Source: Kribbella soli
GTDB lineage: Bacteria > Actinomycetota > Actinomycetes > Propionibacteriales > Kribbellaceae
Direction: 5' to 3'
Length of the DNA: 64,000 nucleotides
Assembly: GCF_004331345.1 (NCBI RefSeq)
Contig: NZ_SJJZ01000006.1
Span: 1-64,000 of the forward strand
Part shown: in pieces, positions 31,120-40,077 of the stretch
Numbering within the stretch: position 1 is the stretch's first letter
Layout of the letters: every line of letters begins with the position of its first letter
Translations under genes and position numbers: made by a program
Notes under the pieces: model-generated
Told to the model about the DNA's origin: nothing
Database searches by the model: none
The model's input: the letters and a program-made list of their open reading frames with translations, nothing else

Positions 31120-31346
31120 CTAGGAACGTTCCTGTCGGCACGACGATAATTTTCTGCATCGGCGCCGCGCGCAACCGTCCGGGGGTACGACGCTCGGCCG
31201 GCGCGGGTCCCCTGCTGCGGTGAGACTTCTGTCGCCTTCGGTTCCGGGCAGACCGGCCCGCGACGAATCGGTCCCCCGCCTAGCCTGCGGCTCTTCCACC
31301 GCTTCTCGTCGTAGTCGTAATACGTGTCGACGCCACCGACGACCAT
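31116..31346 (-). CDS. Small hypothetical protein upstream of and coupled to the GAF-ANTAR gene
   Basis: I do not recognise this 76-residue product, which begins MVVGGVDTYYDYDEKRWKSR and is basic (many Arg). A strong GGGAGGAACC ribosome site directly precedes ATG 31346, and the stop overlaps the GTG start of the GAF-ANTAR gene by 4 bp. These two facts support translation. Codon use is actinobacterial in the first third and less typical after that. It could be a short leader protein that sets expression of the regulator. Confidence 0.42.
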   Translation of the reverse strand: MVVGGVDTYYDYDEKRWKSRRLGGGPIRRGPVCPEPKATEVSPQQGTRAGRASYPRTVARGADAENYRRADRNVPR

Positions 31347-31540
31347 GGTTCCTCCCGGGCAGCCCGAAATGACGCATCCGGCTGCTGACTGCCCAACAGT
31401 CGCCAACGCAGAGCTTGCCACTATCCCGAACTCCGCACCAGCCCCGACCCCCGGTAACTGAACGATACGAGTACGACGGTTCCTGTAACGCAGGTCAGAC
31501 CCAGGTGCGGCGCGTGCGGAAGGCGGTCGGTGGGCACTGG

Positions 31541-31987
31541 ATGTGTATGGCTCGTACAACAGATATGCGACGGGCGACGCACGCGGATCAGGCGCCGCAG
31601 CTGAGGTATGTGCGGACGTTCGGTTGTGATGCGGACCTTTTGTGGAGGCTCATCACGAGGCCGGAGCAGCTCAGTAGCTGGCTCGGGCCGACCGTTCTGA
31701 GCAAGACGCAGTACGGCGGGTTCATGGTCGTGACACGGGCGCCGGCCGAACAGACCGGGATCGTGACGATCTGCGATCCCCCGCACTACTTCCGGGCCGC
31801 CTTCGACGACCCGCCGCACCCCGCCAGCACGGTCCTGGTGGACGTGGTCCCAGGGCAGGACGGCACGTACCTGATCCTGACCCACGGCGGCATCCGCGAC
31901 AGCTTGCTGGCCCAGTACGACAGGCTCTGGATGCGTGCCCTCGACCGCCTCGGGCGGGTAATCGCGAAGCATCGGAGGTGTGCGTGA
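31541..31987 (+). CDS. SRPBCC/AHSA1-type START-fold protein
   Basis: The protein (148 residues from ATG 31541; ATG 31547 or 31565 are also possible) has YVRTFGCDADLLWRLITRPE and QLSSWLGPTVLSKTQYGG, the pattern of AHSA1/SRPBCC proteins with a hydrophobic ligand pocket. It ends in a GTGA overlap with the F420-type oxidoreductase gene, so both belong to one operon. A role in holding a lipid or aromatic substrate for the oxidoreductase is plausible but unproven. The upstream stretch 31347-31540 contains no other gene I can support. Confidence 0.75.
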   Translation: MCMARTTDMRRATHADQAPQLRYVRTFGCDADLLWRLITRPEQLSSWLGPTVLSKTQYGGFMVVTRAPAEQTGIVTICDPPHYFRAAFDDPPHPASTVLVDVVPGQDGTYLILTHGGIRDSLLAQYDRLWMRALDRLGRVIAKHRRCA

Positions 31988-32961
31988 AGATCGGATATTT
32001 CCTGTCCAGCGAGGAGTACACGCCCGCGGAGCTCCTCGAACAGGCTCGGATGGCCGAGGAGGCCGGGTTCGACAGCTTGTGGATCAGTGACCATTTCCAT
32101 CCGTGGAACGACGAGCAGGGCCAGAGCGCGTTCGTCTGGTCGACGATCGGCGCGATCTCGCAGGTGTGCGAGCTGCCGGTCACGACGGCGGTGACCTGCC
32201 CGACGGTGCGGACGCATCCGGCCGTGATCGCACAGGCGGCCGCAACCAGCGCCGTACTGCTGAACGGCCGGTTCACGCTCGGGGTCGGCACCGGTGAGGC
32301 GCTGAACGAGCACATTCTCGGTACGGTCTGGCCGACGGTCGACGTACGGCTGGAGATGCTGGAAGAAGCGGTCGAGATCATGCGCCGGCTGTGGACCGAG
32401 GACGGGTTCGTCAGCCATCACGGCAAGCACTACACCGTCGACACGGCCAGGATCTACACCCGTCCGCAGCAGCCGTTACCGATCTACCTGTCCGGATTCG
32501 GGCCCGAGGCAACGGATCTCGCGGCACGGATCGCCGACGGTTACATCACCACCTCGCCGGACCGCGAACTGCTGCAGCGTTTCCGGGACAACGGCGGCGG
32601 GTCGAAGCCGGCACAGGCCGGGTTCAAGGTCAGCTACGCACCCACCGCGGCGGAAGGCGTCGAGCAGGCTCACCGGATCTGGGGCAACTCCGGCCTGCCC
32701 AGCGAGCTCGCCCAGGTGCTGCCCTCACCCCGGCACTTCGAGCAGGCCAGCCAGCTGGTGACCAAGGAGTCCACGGCGCAGTCCGTTGCCTGTGGCCCGA
32801 AGGCGGACGTCCACGTCGACGCGTTCACGCCGTACGTCGAGGCCGGCTTCGACGAGGTGTACGTCGCCAACATCGGACCGCACACCGTCGACATGATGAA
32901 CCTCTACCGCACGGAGGTCCTGCCCGAACTCCACCTTCGGAAGGAGCATTCCCATGAGTGA
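31984..32961 (+). CDS. F420-dependent LLM oxidoreductase (glucose-6-phosphate dehydrogenase-like family)
   Basis: This 325-residue TIM-barrel protein begins MKIGYFLSSEEYTPAELLEQ and has GFDSLWISDHFHPWNDEQGQ, RFTLGVGTGEALNEHILG and LPIYLSGFGPEA. These are hallmarks of the F420-dependent G6PD-like family in actinobacteria. GTG 31984 is chosen because GGAGG lies 6 nt upstream. It overlaps the SRPBCC genes on both sides (4 and 8 bp). The true substrate may be different from glucose-6-phosphate; many homologues are secondary alcohol dehydrogenases or reductases. Confidence 0.87.
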   Translation: MKIGYFLSSEEYTPAELLEQARMAEEAGFDSLWISDHFHPWNDEQGQSAFVWSTIGAISQVCELPVTTAVTCPTVRTHPAVIAQAAATSAVLLNGRFTLGVGTGEALNEHILGTVWPTVDVRLEMLEEAVEIMRRLWTEDGFVSHHGKHYTVDTARIYTRPQQPLPIYLSGFGPEATDLAARIADGYITTSPDRELLQRFRDNGGGSKPAQAGFKVSYAPTAAEGVEQAHRIWGNSGLPSELAQVLPSPRHFEQASQLVTKESTAQSVACGPKADVHVDAFTPYVEAGFDEVYVANIGPHTVDMMNLYRTEVLPELHLRKEHSHE

Positions 32962-33394
32962 CCACGAAGCCTCGACCACGATCGACGTCGCGCCGAACAT
33001 CCTGTGGGACCAGCTGTCCGACCTCGACCACCTGGCGGGCAGCGTCCCTTGGCTCACGTCGCTGCATCGCACCGCGGAGGTGCCCACAACGGCCCAGGGG
33101 CCCGAGGCGCGCCAGCCGCACCAGGCCGTGCACGAGGACGTCGATGTGACCGTCGGCGGCGGGCACCGCGCAGGCTGGATCGACGTCATCGACGAGGACC
33201 GTGTCCTGCGCTGGGGCATGGACGGCCCCCACGAATACCACGGCGAACTGATCGTCGACTTCGTCGCCGACGGAACCTCGAAGCTGACCGTCCGCGTGCA
33301 CACCATCGCGGCCAGTCCAGTCGACGACGAGCTCGAACGGACCCTGTCTGCCATCAAGGCGACCGTCGAGCATCACCAGCCGACCGAGGCCTGA
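32954..33394 (+). CDS. SRPBCC-family protein
   Basis: The 146-residue protein begins MSDHEASTTIDVAPNILWDQ and continues LSDLDHLAGSVPWLTSL, the first strand and helices of a polyketide-cyclase/START fold used to bind hydrophobic ligands. Its ATG lies 8 bp inside the end of the F420-oxidoreductase gene. The two SRPBCC genes flanking one oxidoreductase suggest a small operon that treats one lipophilic substrate. Confidence 0.8.
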   Translation: MSDHEASTTIDVAPNILWDQLSDLDHLAGSVPWLTSLHRTAEVPTTAQGPEARQPHQAVHEDVDVTVGGGHRAGWIDVIDEDRVLRWGMDGPHEYHGELIVDFVADGTSKLTVRVHTIAASPVDDELERTLSAIKATVEHHQPTEA

Positions 33395-33410
33395 CGCATC
33401 CCACGAACGG

Positions 33411-34847
33411 TCACTCGGCGCGGAGGTCGAGGGCGAGGCAGTTCGCGACGTCGAGCGGAGCGGTTTCAGGCAGTCTGGCCACCAGAATTCCCTCCGCTTG
33501 TTCGAAGGGAAGCGGGCCGTGCCCGAGCAGCCGGACGCCGGTCACCGCCTCATGGCCCGCAAGGCTGCGGATCACGGCGCGTCCGTCGTCGGGCCACGCC
33601 AGCTGGAATGCGTAGACGGTGTTGTCCCGGCGGGTGAACCGGAAGTCTGAACTCGTCCAGTTCACCCGGTCTTCGGTGAAACCCTTGATCACCACAGTCG
33701 AAGGTCCCTCACCGAACACCCGGAACGGTCTCGTGCCGTAGATGCCTTCACCGCAGACCCGCGTCCAGGCGCCGAGGTCGTCGAGCAGTTGCGAGCACTC
33801 GAGGTCGATCGTGCCGTCCGGCAGTTGCGGCACGTTGAGCAACAGGTTCCCGTTCTTCGACACGATGTCGACCAGCAGCTCGATGACGTGCGCGGAGGTC
33901 TTGTACACGTCCCGGACGTTGTAGAACCAGTCACCCACCGACGTGTCCGTCTGCCACGGCGCGGGATGGATGCCGGGCGTCTGACTCCGCTCGATGTCCA
34001 TCACGCCGACGTCGCTCACCTCGGGCCGGCGGTCCTTCTGCTGATACACCGCGCGATTCGTCCCGTGGATCCGTGCGCTGGTGTTGTAGAGGTGGGACAC
34101 CGCCTGGAGACCTGGTGTGTAGTCGACCTCGCCGAACGGCAACGGGCCGTCGGAGTACAACAGGTCCGGCTGATAGCGGTCGATCATCTCGGTCACCGCC
34201 TCGAGCCAGTGCCGGTGCCACGCGGGATCGTCGCTGTACCAGGGGTCCTGTACTTCGACGTCGACGTCCGGCAGGTACCGGCTGTTGTCCAGATACAGGT
34301 CGCGGTACGCCGGATCGGACCCGTCGTACGGTACGCCGGCGAACTGCCCCCGCTTGTCGGCGCCCTTGTTGACCGCCAGCCATCCGAGCGTGGCCCCGAG
34401 GTGCTCGGTGATCCCGAACGGCAGCCCGTGACGGTCCGCGGCGGTCTTCCACAGACCCACGATGTCCTTGCCCGGCCCGAACTTCACCGAGTTCCAGCGA
34501 TTGACGGCCGACTCGTAGTTGAAGAAGTTGTCGTGGTGCACGGCCTGGGCCACGAAGTACCGGGCACCCGCGGCCGCGAAACGATCCATCAGCTCGTCCG
34601 GATCGAACCGCTCCGCCTTCCACAACTGGACGACGTCCTTGTAGCCGAACTGCGACGGGTGCCCGTAGGTCCGCAAGTGGTAGCGGTACTGGTCGGTGCC
34701 CTCCCGGTACATGTTGCGCGCGTACCAATCGCCGTACCGAGGAACCGACTGCGCTCCCCAGTGCGACCAGATGCCGAGCTTGGCGTCGCGGAACCAGTCG
34801 GGGCACTCGAACGTGGCAAGAGACTCGAAGGTGGCATCGAACGGCAC
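33411..34847 (-). CDS. GH29 alpha-L-fucosidase
   Basis: This 478-residue glycosidase has WFRDAKLGIWSHWGAQSVPR, then YFVAQAVHHDNFFNYES, which carries the HHD-type sugar-binding residues of GH29, and QPDLLYSDGPLPFGE, where the Asp is the expected nucleophile. KNGNLLLNVPQLPDG follows, and a C-terminal beta domain starts near residue 380. GTG 34847 has AAGGAG upstream. No signal peptide is seen, so it cleaves fucose from imported oligosaccharides. It is the last gene of an operon with an LplA/LplB-type importer, next to L-fuconate dehydratase. Confidence 0.88.
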   Translation of the reverse strand: MPFDATFESLATFECPDWFRDAKLGIWSHWGAQSVPRYGDWYARNMYREGTDQYRYHLRTYGHPSQFGYKDVVQLWKAERFDPDELMDRFAAAGARYFVAQAVHHDNFFNYESAVNRWNSVKFGPGKDIVGLWKTAADRHGLPFGITEHLGATLGWLAVNKGADKRGQFAGVPYDGSDPAYRDLYLDNSRYLPDVDVEVQDPWYSDDPAWHRHWLEAVTEMIDRYQPDLLYSDGPLPFGEVDYTPGLQAVSHLYNTSARIHGTNRAVYQQKDRRPEVSDVGVMDIERSQTPGIHPAPWQTDTSVGDWFYNVRDVYKTSAHVIELLVDIVSKNGNLLLNVPQLPDGTIDLECSQLLDDLGAWTRVCGEGIYGTRPFRVFGEGPSTVVIKGFTEDRVNWTSSDFRFTRRDNTVYAFQLAWPDDGRAVIRSLAGHEAVTGVRLLGHGPLPFEQAEGILVARLPETAPLDVANCLALDLRAE

Positions 34848-34911
34848 AGGTCGCTCCTTGGTCAGAGGGTGGTGGACCGGCCGGCGTGCTCCGGCCGGTC
34901 CAGGGGCCGGG

Positions 34912-36603
34912 CTACTTGTTGGGGACCTTGTCGTACGCCGTTTGCTGGATCTCCAGATACCGTTTGAGGCCGAGGCCGTCGAGACCCTTGACGTAGCTGT
35001 CCCAGTCCGAGTCGAGGTTCTTGGACCCGGTGATGAACTGCAGGGCGTTCTGCTGCAGGTAGTTGTCGATGTTGGTCTGCAGCGTCGCGACCTCGGTGGC
35101 CTGGGCCGGCTCGATCCACACCTTCCAGAACGGGTAGATCTGGGCCTTGTCCTCATGGCCGGCGTACAGCTTGGTCGCCTCGAACAGCTTGCGCTCGTAG
35201 CCTGCCTGGGTGTGGGTGTCGGTGCCGATGGCCTCGGAGTTCCGGAAGTAGGCGGTGTTGTTGTACTGCGCGAGCGCCTGCCAGGCTGTGTTCCGGGGTG
35301 GCGTGCCGGGCTTCTGCGGGATCTGCTTGAACACCGGCTTCAGCGACTTGTCGAGCGCGACGTCGCCGGGGCCTGGCTTGGTCCAGCCCTTGCCTTCCAG
35401 CCCGAACTGGCCGTTGATCTGGCCCGCGTCGGTGAAGATGTAGTCCAGCAGCTTGATCGCCGCGATCTGCTGCTCGGGCGTCGCCTTGTTCGTCAGCACG
35501 AAGGTGCCGCCCGGCACGCTCGGGAAGTTGTAGCCCGTGTAGTTCGCGCCCTGAGGCCCGGTCAGTGGCGGTACGGCGTCGTACTGCTGGTCCCGGCCGT
35601 CTGCCGATCCGATGTTGACGAACTGACCCGAGTGCAGCACGGTCGAGGAACCGAGGATGACCGAGCCGGCGTGGTTGCCCTGCTGCAAGAGCGCATCCCC
35701 GTTCTGGGTGAACGCGCCCTTGTCGATCAGGCCTTCCTTGTAGAGCGAGTTGATGTACCGCAGCCCTTCGCGCCAGCCGTCCTTGTTCGCCTGGAGGTCG
35801 ACCTTGCCGTCCTTCAGCACCAGCGTCGAGGCGTTGTTGTTGGAGTCGCCGGCTTGCGGGTCGTAGATGAAGGCGTTCATGAAGTACGGGATGAGGGAGT
35901 TGCCGGCAGACGAGCTGAGCGGGATCTCGTCGGCCTTGCCGTTCCCGTTGGGGTCCTGGGTCTTGAACGCCTCCAGCACCTTGCGCATGTCCTCGGTCGT
36001 CTTCGGCTGCTGCAGCCCGAGCTTCTTCAGCCACGCCGAGTTCATCCAGAGCTTGTCCTGGTACGAGCAGTGGAAGCAGTCCACCCATTGCGGCATACCG
36101 TAGATCTTGCCGTCCGGCGCCGTTGCCATCGCCTTCCACTCCGGGGTGGCGTCCAGGGCCTTCTTGATGTTCGGCGCGTACTGGTCGATCAATTGGTTCA
36201 GCGGCAGGACGACACCCTGATTGCCGAGCTTGAGCAGCTCGACCGTGCTGAACTGGTCGACCCACGGGATCAGCAGGTACAGCGCGGGATAGTCACCGCT
36301 GGCGAGCGAGATCTGCCGCTTCTCCTTGGCCGGCCCGCCGTCGAACGTCGTGGTCTGCCACTTGATGGTCAGGTTGAGCTTGTCCTTCACCAGCTTGGTG
36401 AAGTCGTTCGTGGCCAGGTTCCAGTCGGCCGCCTGCGGGGCGAAGACGCTGAGCGTGGTCGCGGGATTCCCGGTGATCGTCGGCAACGGCTTGCTCGCCG
36501 GGTCGTCGTTCGATCCGCTGCCGGAGCAGGCCACGAGGGCAAGTGCCAGGAGGCTGGTGCCGACGACCGCGGCACGCCTCCGCGTACTGATTTTTCCAGA
36601 CAT
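34912..36603 (-). CDS. Sugar ABC transporter substrate-binding lipoprotein (LplA/YtcQ-like)
   Basis: The 563-residue protein starts with a basic n-region and a lipoprotein signal with lipobox LVAC at residues 23-26 (MSGKISTRRRAAVVGTSLLA, then LALVACSGSGS). The length, above the 400-450 residues of ordinary sugar binders, and motifs such as GKIYGMPQWVDC and AGNSLIPYFMNAF, fit LplA-type proteins for complex oligosaccharides. ATG 36603 has GAGGG upstream. The two permease genes directly upstream complete the membrane part. No ATPase gene is present, which is normal for systems that share an MsmX-type ATPase. Confidence 0.9.
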   Translation of the reverse strand: MSGKISTRRRAAVVGTSLLALALVACSGSGSNDDPASKPLPTITGNPATTLSVFAPQAADWNLATNDFTKLVKDKLNLTIKWQTTTFDGGPAKEKRQISLASGDYPALYLLIPWVDQFSTVELLKLGNQGVVLPLNQLIDQYAPNIKKALDATPEWKAMATAPDGKIYGMPQWVDCFHCSYQDKLWMNSAWLKKLGLQQPKTTEDMRKVLEAFKTQDPNGNGKADEIPLSSSAGNSLIPYFMNAFIYDPQAGDSNNNASTLVLKDGKVDLQANKDGWREGLRYINSLYKEGLIDKGAFTQNGDALLQQGNHAGSVILGSSTVLHSGQFVNIGSADGRDQQYDAVPPLTGPQGANYTGYNFPSVPGGTFVLTNKATPEQQIAAIKLLDYIFTDAGQINGQFGLEGKGWTKPGPGDVALDKSLKPVFKQIPQKPGTPPRNTAWQALAQYNNTAYFRNSEAIGTDTHTQAGYERKLFEATKLYAGHEDKAQIYPFWKVWIEPAQATEVATLQTNIDNYLQQNALQFITGSKNLDSDWDSYVKGLDGLGLKRYLEIQQTAYDKVPNK

Positions 36604-36647
36604 ACGTCCCTCACAGGGGTTGAGGTGATACGGAGGTGGTGCCGGGA

Positions 36648-37598
36648 TCAGCCCTTGACGGCGCCGATCAGGATTCCCTTGGTGAAGTAGCGGGCGACGA
36701 ACGGGTAGATGAGCAGCACCGGCACGCTGGCGACCACGATCAGCGAGTACTTGAGCAGATCGGCGAGTTCCTGGCGCTGGATCACGACGGAGGCGTCGAC
36801 CGCCCCACCGCCGGTCGTGTTCAGGATCAGGATGTTGCGCAGCACGAGTTGCAGCGGGAACAGATCCGGGTTCTTCAGATAGATCAGGGCGTCGAAGTAC
36901 GAGTTCCACTGCATGATCGCGTACATCAACGCGACCACCGCGATCATTGGCTTGGCCAACGGGATCACCACCGACCACAGGAACCGCAGGTCGCCGCAAC
37001 CGTCGAGCTGCGCGGCCTCGACCAGCTCGTCCGGTATCGCCGTACGGAAATAGGTCCGGGCGATGATCACCTGCCAAACCCCGATCGCCTGCGGGAGGAT
37101 CAGCGCCCACCGGGTGTCCAGCAGTCCGGCCGACTGCACCACCAGGTACGTCGGGATCAGCCCGCCGGTGAACAGCATCGTGAACAGAATCAGGGTCATC
37201 ACGACGTTGCGCCCGACGAGGGAACGACGCGAGAGCGGGTACGCGATCGCGACCGTCATCGTGACGCTGACGATCGTGCCGACCACCGTGTAGAACAACG
37301 AGTTCAGGTACCCCTGGACGATCTGCGGATTGTCGAACACGGCGTTGTACCCGCGTAGTGAGAACTCCACCGGCCAGAACAGCACTCGGCCCGACGACAC
37401 CGCCGCGGGGCTGCTGAACGAGCTGGCCACGATGTAGAGCAGAGGCAGCAGCACGACCAGGAAGAAAACGGACAGCAGCAGGTACACGCAGATCAGGAAC
37501 ATCCGGTCGCTGCGCGGCTCGCGGATCCTGCGGGCCCGCGCCGCGCGTCGCTCGGACCGCTTGCCCGGCAACGTTCTCACTTCAGTCTGCACGCTCAT
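36648..37598 (-). CDS. Carbohydrate ABC transporter permease (YtcP/MalG-like)
   Basis: This 316-residue inner-membrane protein has six hydrophobic helices, with the EAA loop ELVEAAQLDGCGDLRFLWSV and IPLAKPMIAVVALM near the C-terminus, where it contacts the ATPase. It starts at ATG 37598, overlapping the upstream permease by 4 bp, which excludes the longer frame to 38345. Together with the LplB-like partner it forms the channel for the 563-residue binding lipoprotein. Confidence 0.93.
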   Translation of the reverse strand: MSVQTEVRTLPGKRSERRAARARRIREPRSDRMFLICVYLLLSVFFLVVLLPLLYIVASSFSSPAAVSSGRVLFWPVEFSLRGYNAVFDNPQIVQGYLNSLFYTVVGTIVSVTMTVAIAYPLSRRSLVGRNVVMTLILFTMLFTGGLIPTYLVVQSAGLLDTRWALILPQAIGVWQVIIARTYFRTAIPDELVEAAQLDGCGDLRFLWSVVIPLAKPMIAVVALMYAIMQWNSYFDALIYLKNPDLFPLQLVLRNILILNTTGGGAVDASVVIQRQELADLLKYSLIVVASVPVLLIYPFVARYFTKGILIGAVKG

Positions 37599-38584
37599 GA
37601 CCACAATCCGTTCCCGGTGATCCGCTTGGCCACCGCGTTGACCCCCAGCAGCAACGCCAGGTTGATCACCGAGTTGAACAGGCCGACCGCGGTCGCCCCA
37701 CTGAAGTCGGCGTTCAGCAAGCCGGTCTTGTAGACGTAGGTGGCGATGATCTCCGACTCGCTCAGGTTCAGCGGGTTCTGCAGCAGGAAGGCCTTCTCGA
37801 ACCCGATCGCCATGATGTTGCCGACGGCAAGAACGAGGATGATCACCGCGGTCGGCATGATGCCGGGCAGGTCGACGTGCCGGATCCGTTGCAGCCGGGT
37901 GGCGCCGTCGATCCGCGCCGACTCGTGCAGCGCCGGGTCGATGCCGGACAGCGCGGCCAGGTAGATCACCGCGGAGTACCCGGTGGTCTGCCACACGTCG
38001 GACCAGACGTAGATGTGCCGGAAGTAGTCCGGGTTCCCGAGGAAGTCGATCCCCGGTACGCCGAAGAACCCCAGCCCTTCGTTGACGATGCCGAGCCGCG
38101 GTGACAGCACCAGGATCGTCATCGACACGACCACCACCGTCGAGATGAAGTACGGCGCGTACGTCACGAGCTGAACGGTCCGCTTGAACAGGCCGGTGCG
38201 GATCTCGTTCAGCGCCAGGGCGAGGATGATCGCGATCGGGAAGCTGGCCGCGACGGTGTAGACCGACAGTAGGAAGGTGTTCTTCACCAGGTTCCAGAAC
38301 ACCGGGTTGTGGAAGAACAGCTCGAAGTTCTGCCAACCCACCCACGGGCTGCCCCAGATGCCCTTGGTGACGTTGAAGCTCTTGAACGCCAGGACCGCGT
38401 TCGACATCGGGATGTACTTGAAGACGGCGAACCAGATCAGCGGCACGACCATCAGCAGGTAGAGCGTCCAGTGCCGGCGAAGGCTGCGACGGAACCCCAC
38501 GATGCCGGGGCGCTCCCGGCGACGTTTCCGGCGCTGACGAGGTGCCTCACCGGCCGGTGGCCGGACACTTGTCAGAGTTGCCAT
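37595..38584 (-). CDS. Carbohydrate ABC transporter permease (LplB-like)
   Basis: The 329-residue permease has a basic N-terminus, then WTLYLLMVVPLIWFAVFKYI, the start of the transmembrane part, and the EAA loop LHESARIDGATRLQRIRHVD followed by LPGIMPTAV. These match LplB-type permeases for polysaccharide importers. ATG 38584 has GAGGAG upstream and the frame to 38614 is rejected. It is the first gene of the minus-strand operon (permease-permease-binding protein-fucosidase), divergent from the L-fuconate dehydratase gene. Confidence 0.93.
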   Translation of the reverse strand: MATLTSVRPPAGEAPRQRRKRRRERPGIVGFRRSLRRHWTLYLLMVVPLIWFAVFKYIPMSNAVLAFKSFNVTKGIWGSPWVGWQNFELFFHNPVFWNLVKNTFLLSVYTVAASFPIAIILALALNEIRTGLFKRTVQLVTYAPYFISTVVVVSMTILVLSPRLGIVNEGLGFFGVPGIDFLGNPDYFRHIYVWSDVWQTTGYSAVIYLAALSGIDPALHESARIDGATRLQRIRHVDLPGIMPTAVIILVLAVGNIMAIGFEKAFLLQNPLNLSESEIIATYVYKTGLLNADFSGATAVGLFNSVINLALLLGVNAVAKRITGNGLWS

Positions 38585-38647
38585 CAGCTCTCCTCGTCCA
38601 CGCTGCGTCGGCAAGATGATCGATAAACCCGAGTCAGAAGATCAGCT

Positions 38648-38740
38648 ATTAATCCCACGAATTTCCGGGATCGTAGCGCTACTGGTCGCGGTGGTCCATA
38701 CTGAACGCCATCTCGACTGAAGAAAGATCCCATCTATCTG
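38648..38740 (+). promoter_or_regulatory. Promoter/operator block of L-fuconate dehydratase gene, copy B of the 93-bp duplicated element
   Basis: This block is the gap-free counterpart of 17904-17812 read on the minus strand. It carries CCGGGATCGTAGCGCTA (38665-38681), the palindrome GTAGCGCTAC (38673-38682), a -10-like CATACT (38697-38702) and the conserved leader block from 38720 to 38740. The expected transcript start is near 38709, leaving about 49 nt to ATG 38758. It lies between the divergent importer and dehydratase genes and could regulate both. A LacI-family regulator would fit; none is encoded nearby. Confidence 0.72.
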
Positions 38741-38757
38741 TGACAGTGAGGGCCGCC

Positions 38758-40077
38758 ATGCCGCGCATCACCTCGGTAGAGGTTGTCGACGTCCGCTTCC
38801 CGACGTCACTGACCCAGGACGGGTCGGACGCAATGAACAAGGACGGCGACTACTCGGCGGCGTACGTCGTCCTGCACACCGACGATCCGGCGCTGTCCGG
38901 GTACGGCTTCACCTTCACGATCGGGCGCGGCAACGACCTGTGCGTCGCCGCGGCGGCCCAACGCGCCGCGGCGCTGCCGGGGCGAAGCGTCGACGAGCTC
39001 TGCGAGGATCTCGGCGGGATCTATCGAGAACTGCAGTCGGACAGCCAGTTGCGGTGGCTGGGCCCGGACAAGGGCGTCGTCCACCTCGCGCTGGCCGCGG
39101 TGATGAACGCGGTGTGGGACCTCGCCGCCCGCCGGTCCGGCGTACCGCTGTGGCGGTTGCTCTCCGAGATGTCACCCGAGCAACTGGTGGCGGCCGCGGA
39201 TCTGCGCTACCTGTCCGACGTCCTGACTCCGGACCAGGCCGTCGCTCTGCTGACCCGGCAAGAAGCAGGCCGGAAGGAACGCATCGAGGAACTCGAGACG
39301 ACCGGCTACCCGTGCTACACGACCTCCGCCGGCTGGCTCGGGTACTCCGACGCCAAGCTGCGCAGGCTCTGCGAAGAGGCTGTTGCCTCCGGATACAAAC
39401 ACGTGAAACTCAAGGTGGGTGCGAATCTCGCCGACGACATCCGGCGCTGCGGCATCGCCCGTGAGGTCCTCGGGCCGGACGGCCACCTGATGATCGACGC
39501 CAACCAGGTGTGGGACGTCCCCGAGGCGATCGAATGGGTCAAGGCACTCGCCCAGTTCGATCCGCTGTGGATCGAGGAGCCGACCAGTCCCGACGACATC
39601 CTCGGTCACGCAGCGATCCGCAAGGCCGTGGCGCCCATCGGCGTCGCGACCGGCGAGCACGGCATGAACCGGGTGCTGTTCAAGCAGATGTTCCAGGCCG
39701 GCGCCATCGACTACTGCCAGCTCGACGCGGCCCGCCTCGGCAGCGTGAACGAAGTACTCGCGGTCTACCTGCTCGCCGCCTGCTTCGACGTACCGGTCTG
39801 CCCGCACGCGGGCGGTGTCGGTCTGTGCGAGCTCGTTCAGCACCTCGCGATCTTCGACTACGTCGCCGTCTCGGGCAGTCTTGACGGTCGCGTCACGGAG
39901 TACGTCGACCACCTGCACGAGCACTTCGTCGAGCCTTGCGTGGTCCGGAACGGTTCGTACGTGCTTCCGGTCGCGCCCGGTTACAGTGCCGAGATGTACA
40001 CGGAGTCAGTTGAGACCTACCGGTTCCCGGACGGCGCCTACTGGACGTCACGCGCAGCCGAGGAACCGCAGCCATGA
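38758..40077 (+). CDS. L-fuconate dehydratase (enolase superfamily)
   Basis: ATG 38758 (GAGG upstream) gives 439 residues; GTG 38740 lies in the conserved regulatory block and is less likely. The family signature TGYPCYTTSAGWLGYSD is specific to L-fuconate dehydratase. Catalytic and metal residues are visible: KHVKLKVG (KxK), HLMIDANQ, LWIEEPTSP and GVATGEHGMN for the three acidic ligands, and VCPHAGGVG for the general-base His. It converts L-fuconate to 2-keto-3-deoxy-L-fuconate. With the GH29 fucosidase nearby it argues for growth on fucosylated glycans. Confidence 0.9.
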   Translation: MPRITSVEVVDVRFPTSLTQDGSDAMNKDGDYSAAYVVLHTDDPALSGYGFTFTIGRGNDLCVAAAAQRAAALPGRSVDELCEDLGGIYRELQSDSQLRWLGPDKGVVHLALAAVMNAVWDLAARRSGVPLWRLLSEMSPEQLVAAADLRYLSDVLTPDQAVALLTRQEAGRKERIEELETTGYPCYTTSAGWLGYSDAKLRRLCEEAVASGYKHVKLKVGANLADDIRRCGIAREVLGPDGHLMIDANQVWDVPEAIEWVKALAQFDPLWIEEPTSPDDILGHAAIRKAVAPIGVATGEHGMNRVLFKQMFQAGAIDYCQLDAARLGSVNEVLAVYLLAACFDVPVCPHAGGVGLCELVQHLAIFDYVAVSGSLDGRVTEYVDHLHEHFVEPCVVRNGSYVLPVAPGYSAEMYTESVETYRFPDGAYWTSRAAEEPQP

